This document shows, in pieces, positions 23,859-32,896 of a DNA stretch of 64,000 nt. The position numbers and the translations under genes are program-made. Origin of the DNA: Streptomyces sp. NBC_00154 (GTDB taxonomy: Bacteria > Actinomycetota > Actinomycetes > Streptomycetales > Streptomycetaceae); assembly GCF_026342835.1 (NCBI RefSeq), contig NZ_JAPEMI010000001.1, forward strand, positions 6,082,501-6,146,500, given 5' to 3'. Below the pieces are notes generated by a model. It had not been told where the DNA came from. It saw only the letters and a list, made by a program, of their open reading frames with translations, and ran no database searches. Within the stretch, counting starts at the first letter, position 1, and each line of letters begins with the position of its first letter.

Positions 23859-25496
23859 CTACGCTCGGTCCGTGGATCCGTTCGCCCCGGCCGGAGCCGC
23901 ACCGGAGCCGGGCTCAGGCTGGCGGCCGCTCCGTGCGGTCGGCAGATGCGGTGTGATCAGGAAACTGACGAGAGCGACGCCGCCCGTGGCCAGGATCGCC
24001 GCCTTCAGACCGTCGAGCTGCGCCGAGGCATAGGAGTCCGTGACGGCTTCGACTTCGGACGGTGGCAGTCCGGCCCGCTCGGCCGCCGAACGCACCTGGT
24101 CGGTGGAGACGAAGGTGATCCCAGCCTCGAGGCGGACACCGACCTGCTCGCGGGTTTCTGCGGACAGCTGCGGTTCGTCCGCGACCTGCGTGGTGAAGGC
24201 GTGGGCCAGCGCGCCGACCAGGATCGATCCGATGAGCGCGGTGCCCAGCGCCGAGCCCAGGTTCTGGGCGGTGAACTGGAGTCCTCCCGCCTCGCTGCGT
24301 TCCTCCTCGCCGACGCCGGACTGGACGATGTTGCCGAGCTGCGAGGCGAGCAGGCCGATGCCCACACCCAGCAGGGCCATCGCCCCGGCGAACTGCACGT
24401 CGTCGATGACCGGGTCGATGGTGGCCAGCAGCCACACGACGGCCGCCGCCAGGATCGCCAGGGCCAGCCTTACCACCCGGCGCGGCCCCATCACCCGCCC
24501 CAGCGGGGACGCGCACAGGGAGGTCACCAGCATGGTGGCGGACACCGGGAGCAGGCGCAGGCCCGTCTGGAAGGCGTCGAAACCCTGTACCACCTGCAGG
24601 TAAAGCGGGATGGCGAAGAACAGTCCCAGCAGGATGAGGTTCTGGCTCAGCAGGGTCATCAGGCCGGCCCGCAGCACGGGCCTCCTCAGCAGGGACAGGT
24701 GCACGAGGGGGTCGGTGCCCCGGTCTTCCCTCCGCCGCTCCCAGTGCCGGAAGACGGCCAGGACGGCCACGCCGGCGCCGACGACGAACAGTGTCGGGGC
24801 GAAGCCGAAGACGGTGAAAGGAGGGTTACGGGGCTGCACCCAGCCCCACGTACTGCTCTGCAGCACGCCGAGCACGCCCAGCGCCAGCCCGACCGCGGAG
24901 AGCGCCGCGCCGACCCCGTCGAGCCTCGGCCGCGGTCCGGCCTGGGCGGGCGTGGGGATCACCCGGCGGCACAGCAGGACGGCCAGGACGATCACGACCT
25001 CGCCGGCGAAGACGAGCCGCCAGGTGAGGTACGTCGTCATCCAGCCGCCCAGCATCGGGCCGACCGCGATCCCGGCGCCGGCGAGACCCCCGATGACCGC
25101 ATAGGCGACGGCCCGGTCCCGGCCGGGGTACGACTCCGCCACCAGGGCCGCCATGGCCGGCAGCACCATGGCGGCGCCGAGTCCCTCGATGACGGACCAG
25201 CCCAGCGTGAGGACCCACAGCGTGGGCGCCACGGCGGTCAGGGCGGATCCCACGCCGTAGACGACCAGCCCCACGAGGAACATGCGGCGCCGCCCCAGGA
25301 TGTCTCCGAGCCTGCCACCGACGATCATGAATGCCGCCATGACCAGCGCGTACAGGGTGATGACGGCCTGGATGGCGGTGACCTCGGTGTCGAAGTCCTC
25401 CACCAGTTGGCTGATGGACACGTTCATGACCGAGGTGTCCAGAACCATCAGGAACTGGGCCGTACCGAGGGCGACCAGGGCCCACCAGTGCTTCAC
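23859..25496 (-). CDS. MFS drug/proton antiporter, 14-TM DHA2 type
   Basis: A 545-aa exporter. The first helix ends in MVLDTSVMNVSISQL, motif A is GGRLGDILGRRRMFLV and the motif C region is AGIAVGPMLGGWMTTYL. Fourteen helices are expected, with a large extracytoplasmic loop near the end (FTTQVADEPQLSAETREQV...). I chose GTG 25496 because GAGGTGGGA is about 8 nt upstream; ATG 25604 would add a hydrophilic tail. It is transcribed with the membrane protein at 23318-23839 and lies downstream of a large LuxR-family regulator that may control it. Confidence 0.9.
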   Translation of the reverse strand: MKHWWALVALGTAQFLMVLDTSVMNVSISQLVEDFDTEVTAIQAVITLYALVMAAFMIVGGRLGDILGRRRMFLVGLVVYGVGSALTAVAPTLWVLTLGWSVIEGLGAAMVLPAMAALVAESYPGRDRAVAYAVIGGLAGAGIAVGPMLGGWMTTYLTWRLVFAGEVVIVLAVLLCRRVIPTPAQAGPRPRLDGVGAALSAVGLALGVLGVLQSSTWGWVQPRNPPFTVFGFAPTLFVVGAGVAVLAVFRHWERRREDRGTDPLVHLSLLRRPVLRAGLMTLLSQNLILLGLFFAIPLYLQVVQGFDAFQTGLRLLPVSATMLVTSLCASPLGRVMGPRRVVRLALAILAAAVVWLLATIDPVIDDVQFAGAMALLGVGIGLLASQLGNIVQSGVGEEERSEAGGLQFTAQNLGSALGTALIGSILVGALAHAFTTQVADEPQLSAETREQVGVRLEAGITFVSTDQVRSAAERAGLPPSEVEAVTDSYASAQLDGLKAAILATGGVALVSFLITPHLPTARSGRQPEPGSGAAPAGANGSTDRA

Positions 25497-25703
25497 GCTG
25501 TCCCACCTCGCCGAATCGGGCCCAGTACGCCGGCGGAGCCGGTCGGCCGGCGACCGGCAGATGTTGCGCGTTCCTGCGATCGCCTCCGACGTACGTTTCT
25601 CCATCGCACCCGACGCGGGCACCCCGCGCCTCACCCGTCACGGGGGAGGGCCGCCCCTGGCGCCTGCCTGCGCCGCTGCGCACCGAGGGCTTCCCCGGGT
25701 CCG

Positions 25704-28358
25704 TCACAGAAGTCCGAGGTCGCGTGCCCGGCGCACCGCGTCGTTGCGCCGGTTCACGGCCAGCTTCCGGTACACGCTTTTGAGGTGGGTCTTCACCGTG
25801 TTGACCGATACGTAGAGATCGGCGGCGATCTCCTCCGTGGACATCATCCGGGCCAGCCGCTGGAGGACGTCCCGCTCGCGTCCGCTCAGCTCGACCGCGA
25901 CCAGAGGCGGGGGCCCGGGCTCAGACCGGAGCCGTTCACCGCCCCGGCGCGGCGGGCCGGGGCTGAGCCAGCCCTGTGCCAGCTCGTGCAGCGGAGCCGA
26001 GGCCAGCAGAGGCCGGATCCACGCTCCGGCCCGGAGGAACGGGCGCCGCAGCCGATCGCGACGTGCGTCGAGGAGCGCCCGCGCGACGAGCTTGCGGGCA
26101 GTGACCGCGTCTCCTGCCTCCGCTGCGGCCCGGGCCTTGACCAGTGCCGCCCCCACGGTCACCGCAGGGCCGGACCTGCCATCGGTGCGGAGGTTGTCGA
26201 GCAGGTGCACGGCGGCATCGGTGCGTCCTGCCGCGATCTGGATCGCTGCGGCCTCCACGGCGCATACCGCTTGGTCAGCAAAGACGCCTCGGAGCGCCTC
26301 GGCCGCGCTGTCCGGCCGCCCGTCGGCGAGATGAGCGGCGGAGGCGACGACGGCCGCATGACTCGCGGCCCAGGGCGAGGCCACGGCAGCGGGGACCGCC
26401 AGTTTCGTCGCCTCGACGGCGGCGCGCGCTTCTCCTCTGTCCAGGAGCAGCCGGGAAGCGGCGATGGCCCGTGCCGCCGCCGGCACCGGATCGCGTGTTC
26501 CCGCAGGCGACCGGGCAGTTTCCTCCAGGAGGTCCTCGGCTCTGCCCAGTTCGTGACGGTCCACGGCCACAGCGGCCAGGACCAGCCGGCCGATACCGGA
26601 ACCGTACGGCTGGGGCAGGCCGCCCCGCTCCCCCTCGGAGACCGCGGCCAAGGCCCTGCGCTCCGCCCGGCCGGGCCAGCCGTTCAGATAGTCGATCAGA
26701 GCGAGGTGCCCCATAGCTTCCTCCCGGGGCAGTACGGTGGCGGCCCCACCCGTGGCTGCGGCCGCTTCGGTCAGGGCGGTGCGCGCGTCCTCGTAACGCC
26801 CCGCCCACAGACGCGCCGAGCCGAGATGGGTCAGCAGGAGAGCGATCAGTTCGGGGTGCTTGTCCAGCAGACGGGCCGGGATCTCCTGCCGCAGCTCGTC
26901 GGCTGCTTCCACGGCCCTCTCGGCCTGCGGCGTACTACCGGTCAGCCGGGCGGCCAGCGCTTCCAGCAACGCACAGCTCAGCCGGATCTCCGCCAGGTTC
27001 GGCGCGTCGTCGGCCAGACGCCCCTCGGCGCGGCGCAAGCGGCCCAGACCGTGATCCAGGTCGTGCCGGGACAGGGCGTGGGCCGCCCGGACGAGGTCGG
27101 CCGCCGGGCTTCTCGCTTCGGGCCCCATGCGGGCGAACACATGGGCCGGAGCGCCCGAGCGTAGACCCGTGAAGAGCTGGCCGATCGCGAGGTCGTCGAC
27201 CAGGGCACCGGCGGCGAGGTCCCAGTCGCCGGCGGCGGCGCCGTGGGCGAGTGTCTCGGACAGAAGCCCGGAACGGCGCAGCCACAGCGCGGCCCGCCTG
27301 TGCAGGTCCGGTTCCAGGCCGGGCATGCGTTCGCGCAGGTGGGCCCGGAGGATCTCCCGGAATAGCGGATGGAGCCGGTACCAGGAGTGCCCGAGCCGCT
27401 CGACGAACGCGTTCTCGCGGTGCAGCCCGGCAAGGACGGGTGCGGCGTCGGTCCGCAGGGTCAGCGCGTCGGCCAGCTCGGGGCGGAAACGCTCCAGGAC
27501 GCTGACGCGCAGCAGCAGGTCCTGCGTCTCGTCCGTTCTTCCCCGCAGGACCTCGGCCAGCAGGAAATCCGCGACCGCGCCGTGGTCCGCCTCGAACTCC
27601 TTCAGATAGAGCTCCGGGTCGGCGCTCTCGCACGCGGCCAGGGCGGACAGGCGCAGTCCGGCGGCCCAGCCCCGCGTGCGCTCCACGAGGGCGCGTACGG
27701 CGTCAAGCGGAAGGACCAGACCGTGCAGTTCCAGCAGCGTGACGGCCTCCGCGGGAGTGAAGGCCAGCTCGGCGCCACGGATCTCCGTGAGCTCCCCGGC
27801 CGCCCGGTAACGGTGCAAAGGCAGCAGAGGCTCGGTGCGGGTGACGAGGACGAGGCGCAGCCCCTGCCCGGCGTGGTGCAGGACGAACTCCAGCTGCTCA
27901 GCGACTTCCGGAGCGGTCATCCGGTCGTACTCGTCGAGCACAAGGACCACGGGCCGCTCACGTGCGTTCAACTCGGCGGCGAGTGCTGTCAGCAGCCTGC
28001 GGTCCACCCCGTCGGCATCCGCGGGCGCCCAGGCCACTCCGGACGCCGGAGCGCCGCAGGCCCGCAGGGACTCGACGACGTACGCCCAGAAGACCCCGGG
28101 ACGCCGGTCTCCCGCTTCGCCGGTGAGCCAGGCGACGGGCTGGCTCAGACCGGCGGCCCAGTCGGCGGCCAGCAGGGTCTTGCCCGCCCCGGCCGCGCCG
28201 TTGACCAGCGTCAACGGCGTTCGGAGAGCCTGATCGAGATGGTCGAGAAGCCGCTTGCGCCGCAGGAACGTGTCGGGTCGCGAGGGAAGGGCGAACCGGG
28301 TGCGCAGGAACGGATCCCCCAGGGGATCGGGGCAGGAACCGGCTGGAACGATCGACAC
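25704..28358 (-). CDS. Large ATP-binding LuxR-family regulator (MalT/LAL type)
   Basis: An 884-aa regulator. The N-terminal STAND-type ATPase has Walker A GAAGAGKT (54-61) and Walker B PVVLVLDEYDRM. A long helical TPR-like middle region of more than 400 residues follows, then a C-terminal LuxR helix-turn-helix (LSGRERDVLQRLARMMSTEE, then VSVNTVKTHLKSVYRKL). This is the MalT architecture: ligand and ATP binding drive oligomerisation and promoter activation. I chose GTG 28358 because GAGGAG lies about 6 nt upstream. It sits above the MFS/membrane operon, a plausible target. The ligand is unknown. Confidence 0.92.
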   Translation of the reverse strand: MSIVPAGSCPDPLGDPFLRTRFALPSRPDTFLRRKRLLDHLDQALRTPLTLVNGAAGAGKTLLAADWAAGLSQPVAWLTGEAGDRRPGVFWAYVVESLRACGAPASGVAWAPADADGVDRRLLTALAAELNARERPVVLVLDEYDRMTAPEVAEQLEFVLHHAGQGLRLVLVTRTEPLLPLHRYRAAGELTEIRGAELAFTPAEAVTLLELHGLVLPLDAVRALVERTRGWAAGLRLSALAACESADPELYLKEFEADHGAVADFLLAEVLRGRTDETQDLLLRVSVLERFRPELADALTLRTDAAPVLAGLHRENAFVERLGHSWYRLHPLFREILRAHLRERMPGLEPDLHRRAALWLRRSGLLSETLAHGAAAGDWDLAAGALVDDLAIGQLFTGLRSGAPAHVFARMGPEARSPAADLVRAAHALSRHDLDHGLGRLRRAEGRLADDAPNLAEIRLSCALLEALAARLTGSTPQAERAVEAADELRQEIPARLLDKHPELIALLLTHLGSARLWAGRYEDARTALTEAAAATGGAATVLPREEAMGHLALIDYLNGWPGRAERRALAAVSEGERGGLPQPYGSGIGRLVLAAVAVDRHELGRAEDLLEETARSPAGTRDPVPAAARAIAASRLLLDRGEARAAVEATKLAVPAAVASPWAASHAAVVASAAHLADGRPDSAAEALRGVFADQAVCAVEAAAIQIAAGRTDAAVHLLDNLRTDGRSGPAVTVGAALVKARAAAEAGDAVTARKLVARALLDARRDRLRRPFLRAGAWIRPLLASAPLHELAQGWLSPGPPRRGGERLRSEPGPPPLVAVELSGRERDVLQRLARMMSTEEIAADLYVSVNTVKTHLKSVYRKLAVNRRNDAVRRARDLGLL

Positions 28359-28707
28359 GTGCACTCCTCGTTCGTCCCGGTCGGTCCCGGCCACGACGCT
28401 CATCACCCCTGTCAGCCAGGGTCACGCCACGGGTGGAGTCATCCATCGCCAGCATCCCAGCCTCACGCCCGGCGCGCGCGGTGGCGAAGGTGATGCAACG
28501 GCTCGCGAAGTGCGCAGACGGCCGGCCCGCCACTCGCTCACGCTGCCGTACCCGTCAGGGGCCTCAGCGTCGGAGCCCTCAGGCAGGCGCCCGCCCGCGA
28601 GCGTTCAGAACGTGATACAACGCGAGGGCGATTCGCCCGGGATGCCGGACCGTAGCCCTGCGGTGAGTACCGCACTTCACCCCCATGGCCCCGGTCCGGC
28701 GTACCGA
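28359..28707. other. 349-base intergenic stretch upstream of the LuxR-family regulator
   Basis: No gene recognised. Frames across it are continuations of shadow ORFs. It should hold the regulator's promoter; I found no clear -35/-10 pair. Short inverted words occur (for example GGAGCCCTCAGGCAGG near 28575) but none is compelling. Confidence 0.45.
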
Positions 28708-30144
28708 TCACCGCCGGTCGCTGTCCGGCCCGGACGCGGAGAGCCGGCCCGCACATAGCGCCTCGACCAGAGCCCGATGGTCCCGCTCGTTCAGATCGGC
28801 GTACTCCTCGGCGAACGTATGGAGCGCGCGGTCGAACGCGTCGCCGCGGCCCAGATACGCGGCGATGGCGATGCGGTCGCCGGATCTCGCGTGGGCACGA
28901 GCCAGCGTGGTGCCACAGACCTCGCCGAACGTCCTCAGGCCGACCGGCGTCATCAACTCCGGTTCGAGGCCGCCCTTCCAGTCGCGCAACTGGCGTACGT
29001 AGAAGTCGCGGCGCCGCCCGTCGATCCCGTCCGCCCGCGTCCAGCCCAGGAAGATGTCGCTCGTGGCCTGCATCACTCGCTGCCCCGCAACCACCCGCTC
29101 GCCCTCGCTGCGGTACTCGCCGGCACCGACGTGTGCAGCGAGCACCGATGCGGCGGCCTCCTTGGCCTGCAGGAAGAGCGGGTCCCGGCCGTCCCTGCCG
29201 GTCAGTAGGATGATCCAGCATCGGGTGCCGACGCTGCCCACCCCGACCACCTTGCGGGCGGCATCCACGAACCGGAATGTGCCGAGGAGGGAACGCCGGT
29301 CCGACTGGAGACTCCGGGCGTAGCCCCTGAGCAGCCCGCGCAGCCGCTCTTCCAGTGCGTCGCGCTCGACCTCGGGAAGCAGATCCGTGAGCGGTACGAG
29401 CAGTGGCGGGTCCGCGGCGATCCGGACCTGCCCGTCGACCGTTTCGGTGACCTTGGCGAAGGCCTGCAGGCTGTCCCGGGTACGGGCCTTGTCCATGGCC
29501 CGGTCCAGGTTCCTTCGGCCGCCATCGGTCAGCTTTCGGGACGCCATGGCGGCAAGGCGGTCCGCGTCGATCCTCGCGTACCAGACACCGAGGTTGGTCA
29601 TGCCCGCGAACCGGATCATCGCCTCGCGGTACGACCGCACCGCCGCCGGCACGACGCGGGCGCGCTCCCGGTCCGTGAAGCCGTTCGCCCGTCCCGCGAC
29701 GGCGAGACTGGCCGCCAGCCGCTTCACGTCCCATTCCCAGGGGCCGGGCAGCGACTCGTCGAAGTCGTTGATGTCGAACATCAGCTGCCGTTCCGGGGAG
29801 GCGAGCAGTCCGAAGTTCAAGAGGTGCGCGTCTCCGCACAGTTGGACCCTGATCCCGGAGTCCTGGGTGGTGGCCAGGTCGGCGGCCATGATCGCGGCGG
29901 CGCCCCGGTAGAAGCGGAAGGGCGACTCGGCCATCCGGCTGTAGCGGATCGGGACGAGTTCGGGAACCCTGGTCGCGGACTGGGCGTCGAGGATGCCCAA
30001 CGGGTCCAGCCGGTCCGACGACGGTGCGAACCCGGCGTGGCCGGAACGGGGTGTGCGGCGGCGGGCGGCCTTCCCCCGGGCGGCCCGCTCCGCGGGCGTC
30101 GGGGGCGGTGCGGCACCGAGCGTCGACGCACTGTCCCGGCTCAT
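28708..30144 (-). CDS. DUF2252 family protein
   Basis: A 478-aa cytosolic protein of the DUF2252 family, a kinase-like fold of unknown substrate. Recognisable segments are RYSRMAESPFRFYRGAAAIM, QLCGDAHLLNFGLLASPERQ (the conserved GDAHLxNFG), FDINDFDESLPGPWEWDVKR and, near the end, AHARSGDRIAIAAYLGRGDA. GDAH and DINDFD resemble the catalytic and metal-binding loops of aminoglycoside phosphotransferase-like kinases. ATG 30144 has AGGAGGG 7 nt upstream. It appears to be a single-gene unit. Its activity has not been assigned from sequence. Confidence 0.9.
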   Translation of the reverse strand: MSRDSASTLGAAPPPTPAERAARGKAARRRTPRSGHAGFAPSSDRLDPLGILDAQSATRVPELVPIRYSRMAESPFRFYRGAAAIMAADLATTQDSGIRVQLCGDAHLLNFGLLASPERQLMFDINDFDESLPGPWEWDVKRLAASLAVAGRANGFTDRERARVVPAAVRSYREAMIRFAGMTNLGVWYARIDADRLAAMASRKLTDGGRRNLDRAMDKARTRDSLQAFAKVTETVDGQVRIAADPPLLVPLTDLLPEVERDALEERLRGLLRGYARSLQSDRRSLLGTFRFVDAARKVVGVGSVGTRCWIILLTGRDGRDPLFLQAKEAAASVLAAHVGAGEYRSEGERVVAGQRVMQATSDIFLGWTRADGIDGRRRDFYVRQLRDWKGGLEPELMTPVGLRTFGEVCGTTLARAHARSGDRIAIAAYLGRGDAFDRALHTFAEEYADLNERDHRALVEALCAGRLSASGPDSDRR

Positions 30145-30264
30145 GGAAGACCCTCCTGACCGCTTCTTTCCCCGATCATCGCGGGTCGTGCAGGTTCCGG
30201 CATCATCTGACGGGCCCGGCCCCGGGCAACTGCGGAGGGCGCAGGGCCGGAGATCCGCCGCAGA

Positions 30265-30749
30265 TCACTTCCGCCTGTCGTCCCAGGGAGTGCCCAGCCA
30301 GCTGTCGAAGCTGCGCAGAAGCGCCACCAGCGCCGCGCCCAGCCGCCAGTCGCACCACTGCGCGTGCAGAAAGACGTGATCGTCCTGGAACTCCAGCGGG
30401 GTCTCCTTGCCGGTGCGCCAGAAGATCCGGCGTGGCCCACGGGCGACATCGCCACTACCGCTCACGACGGCGTGCCCGGCGCTGCGGGTCGGCCCACAGG
30501 ACGAAGGAGCGCGCCCCGCCCTCTCGCGCCTCCAGGTACGCCGGTATGCCGCCCAGCGGCAGTTCGCGCTCCGGATACGCGACGCCCCGGGCCGTACCTC
30601 CGGGCGAGTCGGCGCACCGAATGACGTGCCTGACCGGACCGATGCCGTCCCCTTCGATGTCCTTACTTCTTGTCCTGGGGGACCAGCTCCATTGTCAGCG
30701 CGCTGCTCACCCGCGAACTCCTCCGCTGTCTGCGTTCGGAAGTCGCAGA
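30265..30749 (-). pseudogene. Broken 3' portion of an unrecognised gene beside an IS605 element
   Basis: Two protein-like segments lie in different minus-strand frames. From about 30662, DIEGDGIGPVRHVIRCADSP leads on to ARSFVLWADPQRRAR. Then from about 30480, another frame reads VVSGSGDVARGPRRIFWRTG through DDHVFLHAQWCDWRLGAALV to a stop at 30265. Together they read like the C-terminal 130 or so residues of one protein with a one-base frameshift near 30480. The upstream part is absent; an IS605-type element ends at about 30750, next to it. Family unknown. Confidence 0.55.
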
Positions 30750-32081
30750 TTGAAGTGCTCTCCCGGCCTGAGGCGGGGAGATTCCTACCTGCCTTGCGGC
30801 GGCGGGTTTGACGCGCTTCGCGCGCCTGACGACTGCCCTCCCGGCAGCCGGGATGAGCGCGAGGCCCATCCGGTACAGGTGCAAGATGTTCCGGGCTGCG
30901 TTGAGGTCGGCGTTGCCCGACCAGCCGCAGTCCGGGTTCTTGCACACGAACACGGCCTGGCTCTCCCGGTTGCCGGGCGTGGTGAAGCCGCACGCCGAGC
31001 AGCGTTGGGAGGTGCCGGGGGCGGGGACCTTGTGCAGGGTGTCGCCGTACCGGGCGGTCTTGTACGTCAGCATGGTGACCGTCCGGCCCCATGCCTCCCC
31101 GCTGATGGAGCGGTTCAGCCCAGACTTCTGGGCAACGTTCCTCCCCGGCACCTCGATGGTTCCCTTGGCCGACTTGACCATGTTCGTGATGGTGAGTGCT
31201 TCGACCACGACGGTGCCGTACTGCCTGGCGATGGCGGTGGTCGTCTGGTGCTGCCAGTCCACGGCCCGGCGCTTGGCTTTCGCGCGCACTCCTGCGATCT
31301 GGTCGTAGGTGCGGTGCAGCCGGCGGCTGGTGCGCGCGCCGGGCTTGCGGTGCCGCTTACGCTGCGCGGCGCGCTGCTCCAGGTGCAGAAGCCTGGCTTT
31401 CTCCTTGCCGGTCAGCCATTCGCCGTGCTCGTACGATTCGCCGTCCGAGAGGGCCAGCGGCACGGTGACACCCACGTCGATGCCGACGTCCGGCCCCCGG
31501 TGAGGCTCGGGCCTGACCTCCAAGGTCTGAACACGGAAGGCGATGTGCCAGCCGAGCGCGTCCTTGACCAGTCGTGCCCCGGTGATCCGGTTCTCCGCGC
31601 CTACACGCTTGCCGACCGGAAGGTCTTTGGTCCACCGGAAGCGGACCCGGCCCACCTTGGGAATGTTGACCATGCCCCAGCGGCGGTGCACGCGGGTGAT
31701 GTTCAGGTCCCGGCCCTGCGGGATGTCCACGGACATCACCGTGCGGAAGCGGCCCTTGAAGTTCGGGGCGTCGGCGCGGCCCTCCCAGCAGTTCTTCCAC
31801 GCCGGGAAGTACGTCTTGAGTACCGCTTGCGCGGCCTGGGCGGGGAGGACGGCCAGGAAGTCGATGTCCTCGCGGGCTTGTCGGATCGCGGCGTCCGCGT
31901 TCGCGAGGGTCCGCATTTCCTTCGGCATCATCTGCCACCACGCGTGGAGAAGATTCCACATCGTGCGGGCCGCATGCGCCTGATCATCCGCCATGCGAAC
32001 CCCGGCAGGAGACAGTGAAAGCCGGGCACGGTGCCCGAACTGCCGCTTTACCAGGGTGCCTTGACTCGCAACCGAGAGCAT
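30663..32081 (-). CDS. tnpB: RNA-guided endonuclease TnpB
   Basis: A 472-aa TnpB, ancestor-type of Cas12. The RuvC-like catalytic residues are all present: Asp202 in DVGIDVGVTVPL, Glu294 in VVVEALTIT, and Asp392 in NADLNAARNI. The zinc finger is Cys361, Cys364, Cys380, Cys385. It uses an RNA from the element's right end to cut DNA and so retains the IS at its site. ATG 32081 is only 11 nt from the tnpA start; GTG at residue 11 (VKRQFGHRAR) is an alternative. The last 28 codons and the stop lie beyond the inferred right end, in host DNA. Confidence 0.9.
   Translation of the reverse strand: MLSVASQGTLVKRQFGHRARLSLSPAGVRMADDQAHAARTMWNLLHAWWQMMPKEMRTLANADAAIRQAREDIDFLAVLPAQAAQAVLKTYFPAWKNCWEGRADAPNFKGRFRTVMSVDIPQGRDLNITRVHRRWGMVNIPKVGRVRFRWTKDLPVGKRVGAENRITGARLVKDALGWHIAFRVQTLEVRPEPHRGPDVGIDVGVTVPLALSDGESYEHGEWLTGKEKARLLHLEQRAAQRKRHRKPGARTSRRLHRTYDQIAGVRAKAKRRAVDWQHQTTTAIARQYGTVVVEALTITNMVKSAKGTIEVPGRNVAQKSGLNRSISGEAWGRTVTMLTYKTARYGDTLHKVPAPGTSQRCSACGFTTPGNRESQAVFVCKNPDCGWSGNADLNAARNILHLYRMGLALIPAAGRAVVRRAKRVKPAAARQVGISPPQAGRALQSATSERRQRRSSRVSSALTMELVPQDKK
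30730..30890 (-). ncRNA. Probable omega/right-end RNA guiding TnpB
   Basis: TnpB proteins act with an RNA from the 3' end of tnpB and the right end of the element, whose 3' extension in flanking DNA is the guide. Here the right-end hairpin at 30760-30780 and the TCAA boundary at 30750 predict a guide that reads TCTGCGACTTCCGAACGCAG on the minus strand (30749-30730). The 5' end of the RNA is not defined by sequence; the interval given is approximate. Confidence 0.35.
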
Positions 32082-32625
32082 AGCGTTGGTCTATGTCACC
32101 GCGCTGGAAACCCAATCCCGACGTACGCACCGGACGTCACGTCGTCTACAACCTGCACGGTCACTTGGTTTTTCTCACGAAGTACCGACGGAAGGCGTTC
32201 ACCGACGCCATGCTGACCCGCACCGAAGAGATCATGCGGGAGGTCTGCGCCGACTTCGAGGCCGAGCTGAAACAGTTCAACGGCGAACAGGACCACGTCC
32301 ACCTGCTCGTGCACTACCCACCCAAGGTCCAGCTCTCCAAGCTGGTCAACTCCCTCAAGGGCGTCAGCTCCCGCAGGCTCCGCCAGGAGTACGACAGCCA
32401 CGTCCGCCGGTACCTGTGGGGCGGACACTTCTGGTCCGGCTCCTACTTCGCAGGATCATGCGGCGGGGCACCCCTGACCGTCGTCAAGCAGTACATCGAA
32501 AACCAGCAGCGTCCCGTCTGACCGTCACCCCGGAGACGCAGAGCACTCCCGCGCTCCGCGCCTCCGGGCCAAGGATGGCCTTCACCCCCGCCCTGAAGGG
32601 CGGAGCACTGGCCAAGATCAGAGGT
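30750..32625 (-). mobile_element. IS605-type insertion sequence (IS200/IS605 family), apparently intact
   Basis: The element has divergent tnpA (plus strand) and tnpB (minus strand), the IS605 arrangement. The right end, read on the minus strand, has an imperfect hairpin (30760-30780, CTCCC-C-GCC-TCA-GGC-C-GGGAG) followed by GCACTTCAA. I place the right boundary after TCAA (30753-30750), the right cleavage tetranucleotide known for IS608. The left end has a perfect hairpin CCGCCC-loop-GGGCGG at 32588-32603; the exact left cleavage site is unclear (about 32610-32640). There are no terminal inverted repeats or target duplication, as expected. Both protein genes keep all catalytic residues, so the element may be active. 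Confidence 0.8.
32093..32521 (+). CDS. tnpA: IS200/IS605-family Y1 transposase TnpA
   Basis: A 142-aa single-strand transposase with HUH motif DHVHLLVHY (His68 and His70) and the catalytic tyrosine Tyr134 in VVKQYIENQ. It excises and inserts the element as single-stranded DNA at the lagging strand. ATG 32093 lies 11 nt from the divergent tnpB start, so each promoter must lie within the other coding sequence or be leaderless. TAGCGT (32081-32086) could be a -10 element. Length and motifs are full and undamaged. Confidence 0.93.
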   Translation: MSPRWKPNPDVRTGRHVVYNLHGHLVFLTKYRRKAFTDAMLTRTEEIMREVCADFEAELKQFNGEQDHVHLLVHYPPKVQLSKLVNSLKGVSSRRLRQEYDSHVRRYLWGGHFWSGSYFAGSCGGAPLTVVKQYIENQQRPV

Positions 32626-32652
32626 AGATCGGGGACTTGAGAAGATCGATGG

Positions 32653-32883
32653 GTGGAGTCCTCTGAACCGTTGCCCGGGTCCGACATCGAGCCCCTGCCC
32701 GGGGCCGGACGGGCCGCGGGCCGCCGGCTGGTCCGTTGCCGCCTCTGCGGCCGCCCGCTGACCGGTACGGACTCGCGCCGCACCGGTCTGGGCCCTGCCT
32801 GCGACGCCAAACTGCACCCCGCCGCACCGGACATCCGCACCCGCCGCCACGAGGTCGAACAGGACCCGCTGCCCGGTACCTGA
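32653..32883 (+). CDS. Small zinc-ribbon protein, DUF6011-like
   Basis: A 76-aa protein from GTG 32653. The central segment CRLCGRPLTGTDSRRTGLGP followed by ACDAKL resembles the DUF6011 pattern, with three cysteines (CxxC then C) suited to metal binding. The termini look disordered. It starts just beyond the left side of the IS605 element, so its promoter region may have been altered by that insertion. The ribosome site is weak. The function of the family is unknown. Confidence 0.7.
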   Translation: MESSEPLPGSDIEPLPGAGRAAGRRLVRCRLCGRPLTGTDSRRTGLGPACDAKLHPAAPDIRTRRHEVEQDPLPGT

Positions 32884-32896
32884 GTGGCGACGGCGG

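Noticed and set aside
23946..27164. 1072-aa plus-strand ORF opposite the MFS and LuxR-family genes
   Set aside because: Antisense frame with abnormal Gly/Arg/Gln content across two well-supported genes.
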